64,000 bases of DNA from contig NZ_CP047023.1 of assembly GCF_009796765.1 (NCBI RefSeq), positions 4,881,501 through 4,945,500 on the forward strand, given 5' to 3'. The stretch is from Paraglaciecola sp. L3A3. Its GTDB lineage: Bacteria; Pseudomonadota; Gammaproteobacteria; Enterobacterales; Alteromonadaceae. Position 1 is the stretch's first letter. Each line of letters starts with the position of its first letter. The notes under the pieces were generated by a model. That model did not search any database. It had not been told where the DNA came from and saw only the letters and a list, made by a program, of their open reading frames with translations. This document shows positions 8,834 to 18,323 of the stretch, piece by piece. The translations under genes and the position numbers were made by a program.

Positions 8834-8849
8834 TATACCATTTGGTCTG
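8834..8849. promoter_or_regulatory. RutR-like operator 2
   Basis: TATACCATTTGGTCTG matches 10 of 14 defined bases of the RutR consensus, with both central half-site cores (ACCA and TGGTC) intact. Its centre is exactly 60 bp from that of operator 1, about six helical turns, so both would face the same side of the DNA. Confidence 0.65.
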
Positions 8850-8964
8850 ATTTGTGCAGAATATCATTGTAGCCCTATAACTGAGCCTATTATTTAATGA
8901 ATTAATTATGTAGCCTGAATGGTAATTGCTTACCAACAGATACAGGTTAGTTTGCAATATTAAT

Positions 8965-9076
8965 TACTCGATGACGAAGTATTCCGTGTATAGCAGGGCC
9001 GGCTTTCATATGTAATAACGAGTAATTTTGCGAGTAGTTATAGGCTGCCAGACGCCTCAAAGCCCTTATTGAGAGT
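8965..9076 (-). repeat. Diverged copy of the dispersed repeat in the rutA leader
   Basis: Read on the minus strand, CTCTCAATAAGGG, GTTATTACATATG and CTGCTATACACG...TTCGTCATCGAGTAA follow in the order and spacing of the copies at 15071 and 62971. The gap between the GTTATTAC block and the GCTATAC block is 12 nt in both this copy and the 62971 copy. It lies between the RutR operators and the rutA start, so it is probably transcribed as part of the rutA 5' leader. The remainder of the 8690-9145 gap shows only the operators. Confidence 0.65.
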
Positions 9077-9145
9077 GGCCTAAGCATCTGCAAAACTCAG
9101 ATTATGTTAACCCTTTAAAACTAAAATTAGTAAAGAGAGGTAATT

Positions 9146-10231
9146 ATGGACATAGGCGTATTTATCCCAATTGGTAATAATGGCTGGTTGATTTCAAAAA
9201 CATCACCTCAGTACAAACCGAGCTTTGACTTGAACAAAGTAGTGGTCCAAAAGGCAGAGCAATACGACATGGATTTTGCTCTTTCTATGATCAAGCTGCG
9301 GGGTTTTGGTGGTGACACAGAGTTTTGGGATTATAACCTCGAATCATTCACTTTAATGGCAGGATTGGCTGCAGTCACATCTAAAATAAAACTTTACGCA
9401 ACTGCAGCTACCTTAGTGATGCCACCTGCAATTGTTGCTCGCATGGCAACGACAATAGATTCAATTTCTCACGGGCGTTTCGGGGTGAATTTAATTACTG
9501 GCTGGCAGCGTCCAGAATATTCCCAGATGGGAATGTGGCCGGGTGACGAATTTTTCTCAAACCGATACGAGTATCTGAGTGAGTACATCAAAGTATGTAA
9601 AGAGTTATGGGAAACCGGACAAAGCGATTTTAAAGGCGAGCACTTCCAAATGGACGATTGCCGCATGAAACCTATGCCAGAAAAAAGTATTCCCATTATT
9701 TGTGCAGGCCAAAGTGCCTCTGGTATGCAATTTTCAGCCGAGCATGCAGATTATAACTTTTGTTTTGGCAAGGGATTAAATACACCGACCGCATTTTCAT
9801 CTACTGCAGAACGTTTACAAGCCGTAGCAGAAAAAGCTGGCCGGCAAGTTGGATCTGTGGTGCTGATGATGGTGATTTCTGATGAAACAGACGAAAAAGC
9901 TATGGCTAAATGGCAAATGTATAAAGAGGGTAAAGATCAATCTGCTTTAGATTGGATGGCTGAGCAAGGATCGGTAGATAAGAAGTCAGGTAAAGATACC
10001 AATGTAAGAGATATGACCGACCCCACATCAGCAGTAAATCTAAATATGGGAACCTTGGTTAGATCATACGCCTCAGTTGCTGCCATGTTAGATGAAATTG
10101 ATACCGTACCAGGCTGTGAGGGCGTGTTATTAACCTTTGATGATTTTATCCAAGGTATGGATGATTTTGGACAGAAAATTCAACCCTTGATGAAGTCGCG
10201 CCAACACATTGCTTCTGCGGCAGTTGCCTAA
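9146..10231 (+). CDS. rutA: RutA, pyrimidine oxygenase
   Basis: 361 residues of the bacterial-luciferase-like flavin monooxygenase fold, opening [17 protein letters not shown] as in RutA. The family blocks [30 protein letters not shown] and [23 protein letters not shown] are present. RutA uses FMNH2 and O2 to open the uracil ring, giving ureidoacrylate/peroxyureidoacrylate. GAGAGG precedes the ATG. It is first gene of the rut operon, and its TAA stop shares one base with the rutB ATG. The length agrees with E. coli RutA. Confidence 0.97.
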   Translation: MDIGVFIPIGNNGWLISKTSPQYKPSFDLNKVVVQKAEQYDMDFALSMIKLRGFGGDTEFWDYNLESFTLMAGLAAVTSKIKLYATAATLVMPPAIVARMATTIDSISHGRFGVNLITGWQRPEYSQMGMWPGDEFFSNRYEYLSEYIKVCKELWETGQSDFKGEHFQMDDCRMKPMPEKSIPIICAGQSASGMQFSAEHADYNFCFGKGLNTPTAFSSTAERLQAVAEKAGRQVGSVVLMMVISDETDEKAMAKWQMYKEGKDQSALDWMAEQGSVDKKSGKDTNVRDMTDPTSAVNLNMGTLVRSYASVAAMLDEIDTVPGCEGVLLTFDDFIQGMDDFGQKIQPLMKSRQHIASAAVA

Positions 10232-10956
10232 TGACTACGAACAAAGAATTGACAGTTGCTGGCTATTGTAAAGGCGATCAGCTTAATGAAGTTATTTTGC
10301 CAGCCAAACCTGAGCCGCTCGCACTCAATATTACCGAGACCGCACTAATTGTGGTTGATATGCAAAACGCTTACGCCAGCAAAAATGGTTATCTAGATAA
10401 AGCGGGGTTTGACATTTCAAATACAGGCCCGGTCATCACACAAACGGCTAAAGCCATAGCTGCTGCTAGAAAAGCAAATATACCCATAGTGTTTTTTCAA
10501 AATGGCTGGGATAACAAATATGCTGAGGCAGGCGGTCCAGGCTCGCCTAATTGGTATAAATCCAACGCTCTGAAAACCATGCGAAAAAAACCTGAACTAA
10601 TGGGGACACTGCTAGCAAAAGGTACATGGGATTATGAGTTGGTGGATCAACTATCACCTCAAGAAGGGGACATAGTAATACCTAAAACTCGATACAGCGG
10701 ATTTTATAACACCAACCTAGACAGTATGTTGCGTAGTCGGGGGATTCGTAACTTAGTGTTTACTGGCATAGCTACCAATGTGTGTGTGGAGTCAACCTTG
10801 CGAGACGGGTTCTTTTTAGAATATTTTGGTGTAGTGCTAGCTGATGCGACTTACCAAGCGGGATCGGACATGATCCAAGAATCTGCTTTGTTTAACATAG
10901 CCACATTTTTTGGCTGGGTGTCGAGTGTAGACGAATTTTGTGGTGTGTTGGCTTAA
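10231..10956 (+). CDS. rutB: RutB, ureidoacrylate amidohydrolase
   Basis: 241 residues of the isochorismatase-like cysteine hydrolase fold. The catalytic triad is readable: Asp in [21 protein letters not shown], Lys in IPKTRYSGF and Cys in [15 protein letters not shown]. RutB releases carbamate and ammonia from ureidoacrylate, giving aminoacrylate. Its ATG overlaps the rutA stop by one base (TAATG), indicating coupled translation, and rutC follows after 54 bp. Confidence 0.97.
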   Translation: MTTNKELTVAGYCKGDQLNEVILPAKPEPLALNITETALIVVDMQNAYASKNGYLDKAGFDISNTGPVITQTAKAIAAARKANIPIVFFQNGWDNKYAEAGGPGSPNWYKSNALKTMRKKPELMGTLLAKGTWDYELVDQLSPQEGDIVIPKTRYSGFYNTNLDSMLRSRGIRNLVFTGIATNVCVESTLRDGFFLEYFGVVLADATYQAGSDMIQESALFNIATFFGWVSSVDEFCGVLA

Positions 10957-11010
10957 TGCCGAAACTCTAAACTAAAACAATTGAAAACTTAATAAATAAG
11001 GTGATTCATT

Positions 11011-11394
11011 ATGAGTAAAACATCAATTATACCACCGGGCACTGGTAAGCCACTTGCACCATATGTACCTGGCTCAATGGCGAATAATATCTTGTATGTA
11101 TCTGGCACATTAGCCTTTGATAAAGATAATAATGTTGTGCATGTAGGAGATGCAGAAGCACAAACTCGCCATGTATTAGAATCCATTAAAAGTGTGGTTG
11201 AAGCTGCGGGAGGCACGATGGACGATGTCACCTTTAATACCATAATGATTACAAATTGGGATGATTATCCAGCGCTCAATAAAGTGTATGCAGAGTATTT
11301 CCCTGGTGAAAAACCGGCTCGTTATTGTATTCAATGTGGTTTAGTCAAACCCGATGCACTTGTAGAAATTGCCAGTATTGCTCACATTGGTTAG
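11011..11394 (+). CDS. rutC: RutC, RidA-family aminoacrylate deaminase
   Basis: 127 residues of the YjgF/RidA fold, with the RutC opening [21 protein letters not shown] and the active-site region [26 protein letters not shown]. The conserved Arg (in ARYC) and Glu (in VEI) that bind the substrate carboxylate are present. It promotes conversion of aminoacrylate to malonic semialdehyde. It sits between rutB and rutD, the same order as in E. coli. Confidence 0.96.
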   Translation: MSKTSIIPPGTGKPLAPYVPGSMANNILYVSGTLAFDKDNNVVHVGDAEAQTRHVLESIKSVVEAAGGTMDDVTFNTIMITNWDDYPALNKVYAEYFPGEKPARYCIQCGLVKPDALVEIASIAHIG

Positions 11395-11441
11395 CACTTA
11401 CTTTTTTATAACCACGCGACAATCCGTTGAAAGGGTTAAGT

Positions 11442-12215
11442 ATGCATTTTGAAGTACTCGGTTCTCAAAAAGCTGATGCACCAACACTTGTCTTAAGTTC
11501 AGGATTAGGAGGCTCTGCGCATTTTTGGCAGCCACAGTTACCTGCTTTAGAAAGTGATTATCGAGTAATAGTGTACGATCAAAACGGAACCGGTCGCAGT
11601 CCAGCAACTTTACCCGAAGATTATTCAATTGAATCTATGGCCGATGAACTTTTAGATTTATTGGATTACCTGCAGATAACTGCATGCCACTTTGTAGGAC
11701 ATGCACTAGGTGGTTTGGTTGGATTGCAAATAGCACTACAAAGGCCAAGACTACTGCAACGTCTAGTACTGATTAATGCCTGGAGCAGCCCTAATCCCCA
11801 TACTTTACGTTGTTTTAGGGTTCGCAAATCTTTACTTGATAACAGCCCTCCAGAAATGTACCTACAGGCTCAAGCTTTATTTTTGTATCCACCGGACTGG
11901 ATTATGGACAATGTTGAAAGACTGGAGCAAGAAGAGCGACACATGCTTCAAGCCTTTCCCGATAAACATAACTTATTGGCTAGGATCCAGGCGTTAAGCC
12001 AATTCGACATAGAAGCTGATTTAGCCAAAATTACTACAGCTACTTTAATCATCGCAAACAAAGACGATATGTTGGTACCTTGGCAGCGATCTGAAGTGCT
12101 TGCACGTTATCTAGTTAATTCAGAATTAGCGGTATTCGACTATGGTGCTCATGCTTGTACGGTGACCACCCCGAGTGTCATTAATGATAGGTTGCTTACA
12201 TATTTAGCTAGCTAA
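11442..12215 (+). CDS. rutD: RutD, alpha/beta-hydrolase of the Rut pathway
   Basis: 257 residues from the ATG at 11442, which is 6 nt after AAAGGG; an upstream TTG at 11427 is in frame but overlaps that ribosome site. The alpha/beta-hydrolase core shows GLGGSAHFW, YDQNGTGRSP and the nucleophile elbow VGHALGG. The position of the usual Ser nucleophile is Ala88, as in E. coli RutD. His in DYGAHACTVT is kept. RutD speeds a late step of the pathway (aminoacrylate or carbamate hydrolysis; its exact role has been debated). Neighbours rutC and rutE support the call. Confidence 0.95.
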   Translation: MHFEVLGSQKADAPTLVLSSGLGGSAHFWQPQLPALESDYRVIVYDQNGTGRSPATLPEDYSIESMADELLDLLDYLQITACHFVGHALGGLVGLQIALQRPRLLQRLVLINAWSSPNPHTLRCFRVRKSLLDNSPPEMYLQAQALFLYPPDWIMDNVERLEQEERHMLQAFPDKHNLLARIQALSQFDIEADLAKITTATLIIANKDDMLVPWQRSEVLARYLVNSELAVFDYGAHACTVTTPSVINDRLLTYLAS

Positions 12216-12260
12216 CTATTACTTTTGAAAATTTAATGAAATCAATATGGAAAAATTTAT

Positions 12261-12851
12261 ATGACTAAGCCACTAGACGAGCAAGCCATAGCACAACTTT
12301 TTACAGAAGCGCATACCCACGTCAGTTGGCAAGACAAACCCATACCTGAAGCACTTCTAACACAGCTTTACGACTTAGTAAAACTGGGATCTACCTCTGC
12401 AAATTGCAGTCCAGCAAGATTTGTATTTGTTAGCACTGCTGAAGGCAAAGAAAAGTTAAAACCATCCTTATCAAGCGGTAATCTTGAGAAAACCATGACC
12501 GCTGCTTGCACCGTAATTGTTGCATACGATGAAGAATTTTATGAGCAGTTACCTACTTTGTTTCCTTATGCAGATGCGAAAAGCTGGTTTACTAGCAGCC
12601 CTGATGCGGCTTATGAAACAGCTATGCGCAATAGTTCACTACAGGGTGCTTATTTAATCAGTGCAGCTCGTGCACTAGGCTTAGATGCGGGTGCCATGTC
12701 GGGGTTTGACCCTAAATTACTAAACAATACCTTTTTTGCTGAAAGCACGTGGAAAGTTAATTTTCTAATTAACTTAGGTTACGGAGATGGCAAGAAAGAC
12801 TATAAACGCCTTCCTCGTCTAAGCTTCGATCAAGCTTGCCAAATCGTTTAA
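12261..12851 (+). CDS. rutE: RutE, malonic semialdehyde reductase
   Basis: 196 residues of the nitroreductase-like flavoprotein family. It opens [53 protein letters not shown], typical of RutE/YdfG-type malonic semialdehyde reductases. [12 protein letters not shown] and LINLGYGDG are further family marks. RutE reduces the toxic malonic semialdehyde to 3-hydroxypropionate. Here it shares the operon with an mmsA-like dehydrogenase, so the same intermediate may have two fates. Confidence 0.95.
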   Translation: MTKPLDEQAIAQLFTEAHTHVSWQDKPIPEALLTQLYDLVKLGSTSANCSPARFVFVSTAEGKEKLKPSLSSGNLEKTMTAACTVIVAYDEEFYEQLPTLFPYADAKSWFTSSPDAAYETAMRNSSLQGAYLISAARALGLDAGAMSGFDPKLLNNTFFAESTWKVNFLINLGYGDGKKDYKRLPRLSFDQACQIV

Positions 12852-12889
12852 CTTATACCAACAAATTTTAGCTAGGAGTGAGATAAGCA

Positions 12890-13426
12890 ATGAGTGAAGC
12901 AAAAGAATTACCCCCAGAAACGAGTACTACATGTGTTACAGAGGAAGAGTTTAGACAGGGTATGTCTGCTTTATCGGGAACAGTTAACATTGTTACTACT
13001 GGTTCAGCAGAAAATAAAGCAGGTTTCACTGCCACAGCTGTTTGTAGTGTGAGTGATAACCCTCCGACGTTGTTAGTATGTTTGAATCGAGGGGCGTCGG
13101 TTCACCAAGCTTTTGCTGAGACTAAAAGCCTAGTGGTTAATACATTAGACGCGGGGCAAGATGATTTGTCTAATTTGTTTGGAGGAAAAACCCCAATGGC
13201 TGAGCGTTTTACTAGTAACGCTTGGGAAACTTTAATTACCGGATCGCCTATATTGAGTAATGCCGCAGTGTCTTTTGATTGTATAGTAACTGACATAAAA
13301 AGCGTGGCTACTCATGATGTGATTTTTTGCAAGGTAGTAGGTATAAAACAAAAACAACAGGCCGGCGCACTCCTTTATTTTCAGCGGAACTATCATCATT
13401 TAGATAATAGCAGGGCTCCTGTTTAA
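12890..13426 (+). CDS. rutF: RutF, flavin reductase
   Basis: 178 residues of the flavin-reductase-like FMN-binding split barrel. Segments include FRQGMSALSGTVNIVTTG, AGFTATAVCSVSDNPPTLLVCLNRGASVH and a C-terminal GALLYFQRNYHHLD. RutF supplies reduced FMN to RutA. GCTAGGAGTGAG precedes the ATG. It ends the rut set proper; the uracil permease gene rutG is not present next to it. Confidence 0.95.
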   Translation: MSEAKELPPETSTTCVTEEEFRQGMSALSGTVNIVTTGSAENKAGFTATAVCSVSDNPPTLLVCLNRGASVHQAFAETKSLVVNTLDAGQDDLSNLFGGKTPMAERFTSNAWETLITGSPILSNAAVSFDCIVTDIKSVATHDVIFCKVVGIKQKQQAGALLYFQRNYHHLDNSRAPV

Positions 13427-13574
13427 AACATTGTGCTCAGTAGTGTGCTTTACCACAGAAGACTCGTAATGTTGGCCAGCCACACCTGAACATATTTAGC
13501 AGATTCAATTTTTACTAATTCAATATATAGCATTTGCTTGCCTACGTCGGTGGGTGTGCATTTGAGGAAAAAAC

Positions 13575-15068
13575 ATGACAGCAACTATCGGTCACTTTAT
13601 TAATGGTCAACTTGTAACAACAACTGGGAGAATGCAGGACGTTCATAATCCGGCTACTGGGGAATCCGAAAGATCGGTGTTGCTAGCTTCTAAACAAACT
13701 GTTCAACAAGCCATTGATTCGGCTCAAGCTGCTTTTCCAGCATGGCGGAATACTCCTGTACTTAAACGAGCTAGAGTAATGTTTAAATTTAAACAATTAC
13801 TCGAAGAAAACGCAGAGTATATTGGCCAACTGATAGGTCAGGAGCACGGAAAAATTAGCCATGACGCAGCTGGTGAAATTCAACGAGGTATTGAAAATGT
13901 TGAGTTTGCTTGCGGCGCGCCCCAGCTTCTGAAAGGTGAACACAGTAAAAATGTAGGTCCTAATATTGATTCATGGAGTGAATTTCAACCTTTGGGTGTT
14001 GTAACAGGTATTACACCTTTTAACTTCCCTGCTATGGTGCCTTTATGGATGTTTCCTTTGGCAATTGTCTGTGGCAATACTTTTGTACTCAAACCTTCAG
14101 AAAGAGCTCCAAGTTCGACGTTATTTATCGCCCAATTATTAAAACAAGCTGGCTTGCCAGATGGTGTAATGAATGTGGTCAATGGTGACAAAGAAGCCGT
14201 AGATGAATTGCTAACCAATCCGACAGTAAAAGCCGTGAGTTTTGTGGGCTCAACAGCTATTGCAGAATATATTTATACCACCGCTAATGCCGCTGGCAAA
14301 CGTTGCCAAGCATTAGGCGGCGCTAAAAATCACGCTATTGTGATGCCTGATGCTGATATGGATAACGCGGTTAATCAATTACTTGGTGCAGCCTTTGGTT
14401 CATCTGGGGAGCGTTGTATGGCCTTGTCGGTAGTGGTTGCAGTAGGAGAAAAAGCTGGAGACGCACTGGTTGAAAAAATGCAACAGGCGATGTCGGATTT
14501 AAAAGTCGGTGCCTACTCAGATGCGACTAATGATTTTGGGCCTCTGATTAGCTGCCAACATAGAGACAAAGTGAGTGGTTATTTGAGTAGCGCCGAGCAG
14601 CAAGGTGCTAAAATTGTTGTTGATGGCCGAGGTACCAAAGTTAAGGGGTATGATAATGGTTTCTTTATCGGTGCAACCTTAATTGATGGTGTAACGGCCG
14701 ATATGGATAGCTATAAAGCTGAAATTTTCGGTCCAGTATTGCAAGTTATGCGAGTAGACACTATGCAGCAAGCCATGCAGTTAATTGATGGCCATGAATA
14801 CGGCAACGGTACTTGTATTTTCACCCGAGACGGAGAAGCTGCACGTTATTTCTCAGACCATATCCAAGTAGGCATGGTGGGCATAAATGTACCACTACCA
14901 GTGCCTGTTGCTTACCACAGCTTTGGTGGCTGGAAACGGTCATTATTTGGCGATTTACACGCTTATGGCCCCGATGGTGTGAGGTTTTACACTAAACGTA
15001 AAACCATAACTCAAAGATGGCCATCAAGCGGTGTGCGTGAGGGCGCTACTTTTGCATTTCCTAGTTAA
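13575..15068 (+). CDS. mmsA: Methylmalonate/malonate-semialdehyde dehydrogenase (CoA-acylating)
   Basis: 497 residues of the aldehyde dehydrogenase superfamily, normal length for MmsA. It shows FVLKPSERAPSS, the NAD-site block VSFVGSTAIAEYIY, catalytic Cys281 in GSSGERCMALS, and the MmsA-type C-terminus YHSFGGWKRSLFGDLHAYGPDGVRFYTKRKTITQRW. The enzyme oxidises (methyl)malonic semialdehyde to propionyl- or acetyl-CoA with NAD+ and CoA. Placed 148 bp after rutF on the same strand, it could turn the Rut end product into acetyl-CoA. That role is inferred from context; valine or beta-alanine breakdown are other uses. Confidence 0.93.
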   Translation: MTATIGHFINGQLVTTTGRMQDVHNPATGESERSVLLASKQTVQQAIDSAQAAFPAWRNTPVLKRARVMFKFKQLLEENAEYIGQLIGQEHGKISHDAAGEIQRGIENVEFACGAPQLLKGEHSKNVGPNIDSWSEFQPLGVVTGITPFNFPAMVPLWMFPLAIVCGNTFVLKPSERAPSSTLFIAQLLKQAGLPDGVMNVVNGDKEAVDELLTNPTVKAVSFVGSTAIAEYIYTTANAAGKRCQALGGAKNHAIVMPDADMDNAVNQLLGAAFGSSGERCMALSVVVAVGEKAGDALVEKMQQAMSDLKVGAYSDATNDFGPLISCQHRDKVSGYLSSAEQQGAKIVVDGRGTKVKGYDNGFFIGATLIDGVTADMDSYKAEIFGPVLQVMRVDTMQQAMQLIDGHEYGNGTCIFTRDGEAARYFSDHIQVGMVGINVPLPVPVAYHSFGGWKRSLFGDLHAYGPDGVRFYTKRKTITQRWPSSGVREGATFAFPS

Positions 15069-15070
15069 GA

Positions 15071-15293
15071 GGGGTAGTTAACTAAGCCGAACCTCTCGAT
15101 AACGCTCTTTTTGTGCCTAGCAGCGTTGGATTGTCTAGCAATAACACGTTATTACGCACGACAATCCGCCTTGCTATCCACGAAAAATTTCGTCACCGAG
15201 TGAGTATTTAGCTGAGGCCATTTAAAAAAATTAACCCATTGAATTATAAGGATAAACTTATCTCAAACGATACTTCTTATCCAGAACTCAGAT
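15071..15293 (+). repeat. MITE-like dispersed repeat, copy after mmsA
   Basis: About 223 bp that align along the length with 62971-63221: TAAGCCGAACCTCTCGATAA near the left end, AATAACACGTTATTACG and CGCCTTGCTAT in the middle, and CTTATCCAGAACTCAGAT at the right end. The right terminal inverted repeat is well kept; the first ~12 bp of the left one have diverged. It lies between mmsA and ftsN, which converge on it, and starts 3 bp after the mmsA stop. Confidence 0.85.
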
Positions 15294-15320
15294 TACTTAA
15301 CATTTCACATGCGAGTGGTT

Positions 15321-15857
15321 CTAATTTAAATTCCAGTTCCAAATTTTACAACCAATTATTTTCGCCCGTTGTAATTTATGGCGATCTTTTTCAGCTAAAC
15401 GTTTACTTTCGTATGGCCCTAGAATAACCCGATACCATCTACCCGATTGAGTTTTAACTTGCGCTTCAAGACCTTGAAAAGCGATTCTCGCTCTAAGCTC
15501 TTCTGCTTGAGATTGTTTTCGGAACGAACCACATTGCATCAATCTCAGTATGATGGGTTGATCTTGCTGTTTGTTTTCTATTTCCACAGAGTATTCTGGC
15601 AGGCTAGTAATAAATTCCCACTCTTCTTCTGGAATTTCAGGCAACACGTCTTCCGACTTTGCTTTGTTCTCAATTTTTTCTGCAACAACTTCTTCAGGCT
15701 GCTCTGGAGCATTTTTTTTCAGGCTCCATAAAAAATATGCAAACCCGGCAACCAAGCCTAAGGTGATAAGCAAACGTAACGCAGGAAATTTTGATTTAGG
15801 TGGCGCAGCTTGTTGTTTTTTATTCTGCCCACGGGCCACATAATCTTTTGGAGCCAT
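15321..15857 (-). CDS. ftsN: FtsN-like SPOR-domain division protein
   Basis: 178 residues. It opens MAPKDYVARGQNKK, like FtsN (MA-DYVxRG). One inner-membrane helix spans ~residues 28-46, followed by an acidic, probably disordered linker and a C-terminal SPOR domain (~residues 100-175, ILRLMQCGSFRKQSQAEELRARIAF...WYRVILGPYESKRLAEKDRHKL). SPOR domains bind denuded septal peptidoglycan. It follows priA by 87 bp on the same strand, as in the E. coli priA/ftsN region. It is shorter than E. coli FtsN (319 residues), but the opening and context support the call. Confidence 0.88.
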   Translation of the reverse strand: MAPKDYVARGQNKKQQAAPPKSKFPALRLLITLGLVAGFAYFLWSLKKNAPEQPEEVVAEKIENKAKSEDVLPEIPEEEWEFITSLPEYSVEIENKQQDQPIILRLMQCGSFRKQSQAEELRARIAFQGLEAQVKTQSGRWYRVILGPYESKRLAEKDRHKLQRAKIIGCKIWNWNLN

Positions 15858-15944
15858 TAATAACGCATTCCACTTTGATTGCTAAACAGTTAAGGCCGCT
15901 AATCTTACCTTGACTAGATGATGAGTAAACAGATTTTTAAACAA

Positions 15945-18125
15945 TCAGCTGAAATCTTGCGGGTCGATATCCAAAGACCAACGAACTTTATTAGCTAAAA
16001 ACAGCGTTTCTACTTGATTAATATAATGCCCTAAAGCGCGCTGCAAGCTACTTCGTTGGCTGCTCTGTAATAATAACTGCATACGATACTGACCTTGTCT
16101 TTTTTCCATTAATGCCGGTATAGGTCCAATACAAGAAACCCCAGCAGCATGGCTAAACAACTGTGACACATTCTGTAAAAACATATGCGCGTCTTGTGCA
16201 CTCAATGCCTGAGCTTTAAACAAGGCTTGATAAGTAAAAGGCGGCAAATTAGCGTGTTGCCTTTCCAGCAAAGCATATTTAGCAAAATGAGCATAACCGT
16301 TATTGATCAAATCTTGAAGTAGAGGATGGCCAGGATCATGGGTTTGTAACCACATCTCTCCCGGTTTCTCAGCTCGGCCTGCCCTACCTGCCAATTGAGT
16401 AATAAGTTGAGCTAAATTTTCTGCGGCTCGATAATCTGCACTAAATAAAGCGCCATCCACATCTAGAATTAGCACTAGCGTCACATTGGGGAAATGGTGT
16501 CCCTTCGATAATATCTGCGTGCCTATCAATATTTGATGTTCATTATTATTAATACTACTGAGCATCCTATCTAACTTACTTTTACCCCTTGCACTATCAC
16601 TATCAATACGAATATTACTGTACTCAGGAAAGTACTGGCTTAGTCCTTGTTCTAGCTGCTCAGTGCCCACGCCCATGGCCGTTAACTCTGTTGACTGACA
16701 CTGCTGACAGCTTTTAGGGATACCTTTAGCATTACCACAATGATGACACTGCAACTTGTATAACTGATTATGCAAAGTAAAAGGTTTATCGCAACGAAGA
16801 CATTGCTCAACAAAGCCACATTGATGGCACACCAGAGCAGGAGCATAACCACGGCGATTGATAAACAACATCACCTGAGAGCCTTGCTCTAGGTGTAGTT
16901 TAATTCGATCTAACATGCCCTGAGCGATACCAAACTTAAGTGGTTGCTGTCGGATATCAAATACATGTTGAGTCGCCACTGATGCATTACCAGCTCGTTC
17001 ATGGAGCTTCAAATATAGATATTTACCCGTTAGAGCATTATTTAAGGTTTCTAGTGCCGGAGTAGCAGTACCCAATACTAGAGGTATCTTTTCGGCGTGT
17101 GCCCGCACTACGGCTAAATCTCTGGCGTGATAACGCAGGCCATCTTGCTGTTTATAGGAAGCATCATGTTCCTCATCAACTATCAACAGCCCCGGTGCTA
17201 ACATAGGGGTAAATATGGCCGAACGTGTGCCTATTATTATTCCCAGTTGGCCCTTGGCACTTTTTTGCCAAACTTGTAATCTTTCATTATTGGTTAACCC
17301 CGAGTGCAAAACCCCAACATCTATTCCAAATCTATATTTAAACCTATTCACTGTCTGTGGGGTGAGGCCAATTTCTGGCACCAAAATCAACACTTGCTTA
17401 CCCTGTTTCAATACAGGTTCAATGGCTTGCAGGTACACTTCAGTTTTACCACTACCGGTAATACCATCCAGTAAAAAGCAGGCAAATTCAGCTAACTTAG
17501 CTTCAATACTACTAATTGCTAAAGCCTGTTCAACATTTGCCACAGGTTTATCTTGGACAATCAGGTTTTGTCGCCAATTAGTTTCATTGGTAGATTGTTT
17601 GGCAATCACTGTAATGAATTCTTTATCGAATAGGGCTTTTGTTGCGGCTGCGCCAAACTGCTCTTTGGCTTTTGATTTAAGTATATCTTCAGTTTGTAAT
17701 GCAGATAACAAGGCTTGTTGTTTAGGTGCTCGGGATAAACTACTTAGCTCTACAGTTTTGCCTGTCTCACTCACAGTCCAATACTCAATTGCTTTAGGCA
17801 AACTCGATTCACCCTTGCGCAATGCTACCGGCATGGCACTTTGTACCACATCGCCAATGGGGTGTTTATAATATTGTGCTAACCAAGAACAGAGCTTACG
17901 CTGGGTAGCATCAAAAATAGGTTTATCATCAATAACCTCTTGGATGGCTTTAAGTTTACTGACTTCCCAAGTTGAATCTTCACCGACCTCCCAAACCACA
18001 CCAATTAATTTACGAGGGCCAAAAGAGACTCTGACTCGACAGCCAACTTTAGGAATAACATCTAAGGCTAGATAATCAAACAGTTGACGTTTAGGGATAG
18101 GAAGTGCGATTCGGAGTATTGACAT
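15945..18125 (-). CDS. priA: PriA, primosomal replication-restart helicase
   Basis: 726 residues. The N-terminal DNA-binding part opens ILRIALPIPKRQLFDYLAL. Walker A is in DGITGSGKTEVYLQAI and the DEEH box in LLIVDEEHDASYKQQDG. The zinc-binding region has CHQCGFVEQCLRCDKPFTLH and CHHCGNAKGIPKSCQQC, eight cysteines in all, and helicase motif VI is in QLITQLAGRAGRAEKPGEM. PriA reloads the replisome at stalled forks. It is divergent from rpmE, as in E. coli. Confidence 0.98.
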   Translation of the reverse strand: MSILRIALPIPKRQLFDYLALDVIPKVGCRVRVSFGPRKLIGVVWEVGEDSTWEVSKLKAIQEVIDDKPIFDATQRKLCSWLAQYYKHPIGDVVQSAMPVALRKGESSLPKAIEYWTVSETGKTVELSSLSRAPKQQALLSALQTEDILKSKAKEQFGAAATKALFDKEFITVIAKQSTNETNWRQNLIVQDKPVANVEQALAISSIEAKLAEFACFLLDGITGSGKTEVYLQAIEPVLKQGKQVLILVPEIGLTPQTVNRFKYRFGIDVGVLHSGLTNNERLQVWQKSAKGQLGIIIGTRSAIFTPMLAPGLLIVDEEHDASYKQQDGLRYHARDLAVVRAHAEKIPLVLGTATPALETLNNALTGKYLYLKLHERAGNASVATQHVFDIRQQPLKFGIAQGMLDRIKLHLEQGSQVMLFINRRGYAPALVCHQCGFVEQCLRCDKPFTLHNQLYKLQCHHCGNAKGIPKSCQQCQSTELTAMGVGTEQLEQGLSQYFPEYSNIRIDSDSARGKSKLDRMLSSINNNEHQILIGTQILSKGHHFPNVTLVLILDVDGALFSADYRAAENLAQLITQLAGRAGRAEKPGEMWLQTHDPGHPLLQDLINNGYAHFAKYALLERQHANLPPFTYQALFKAQALSAQDAHMFLQNVSQLFSHAAGVSCIGPIPALMEKRQGQYRMQLLLQSSQRSSLQRALGHYINQVETLFLANKVRWSLDIDPQDFS

Positions 18126-18323
18126 TAAGTACTAATAAGCCTGTTAAAATAAGTAAAACAAAGGTAAATGGCGATAAAAACAACAAAATCCTTGATCGCA
18201 TCAGCCCCTTACATTAATATGCGCGCCACTTTGCGGCAAGCCACAAAGCTTTTTAATTTAATTTTCGTATGGTGTTCAACTTCGGGTTGGATAGCGATGC
18301 GGCCTGACGAGATAAGGTAACCC

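Noticed and set aside
11395..11441. Another fragment of the dispersed repeat before rutD
   Set aside because: Only CGACAATCCG is shared with the repeat core, too short to separate from chance.
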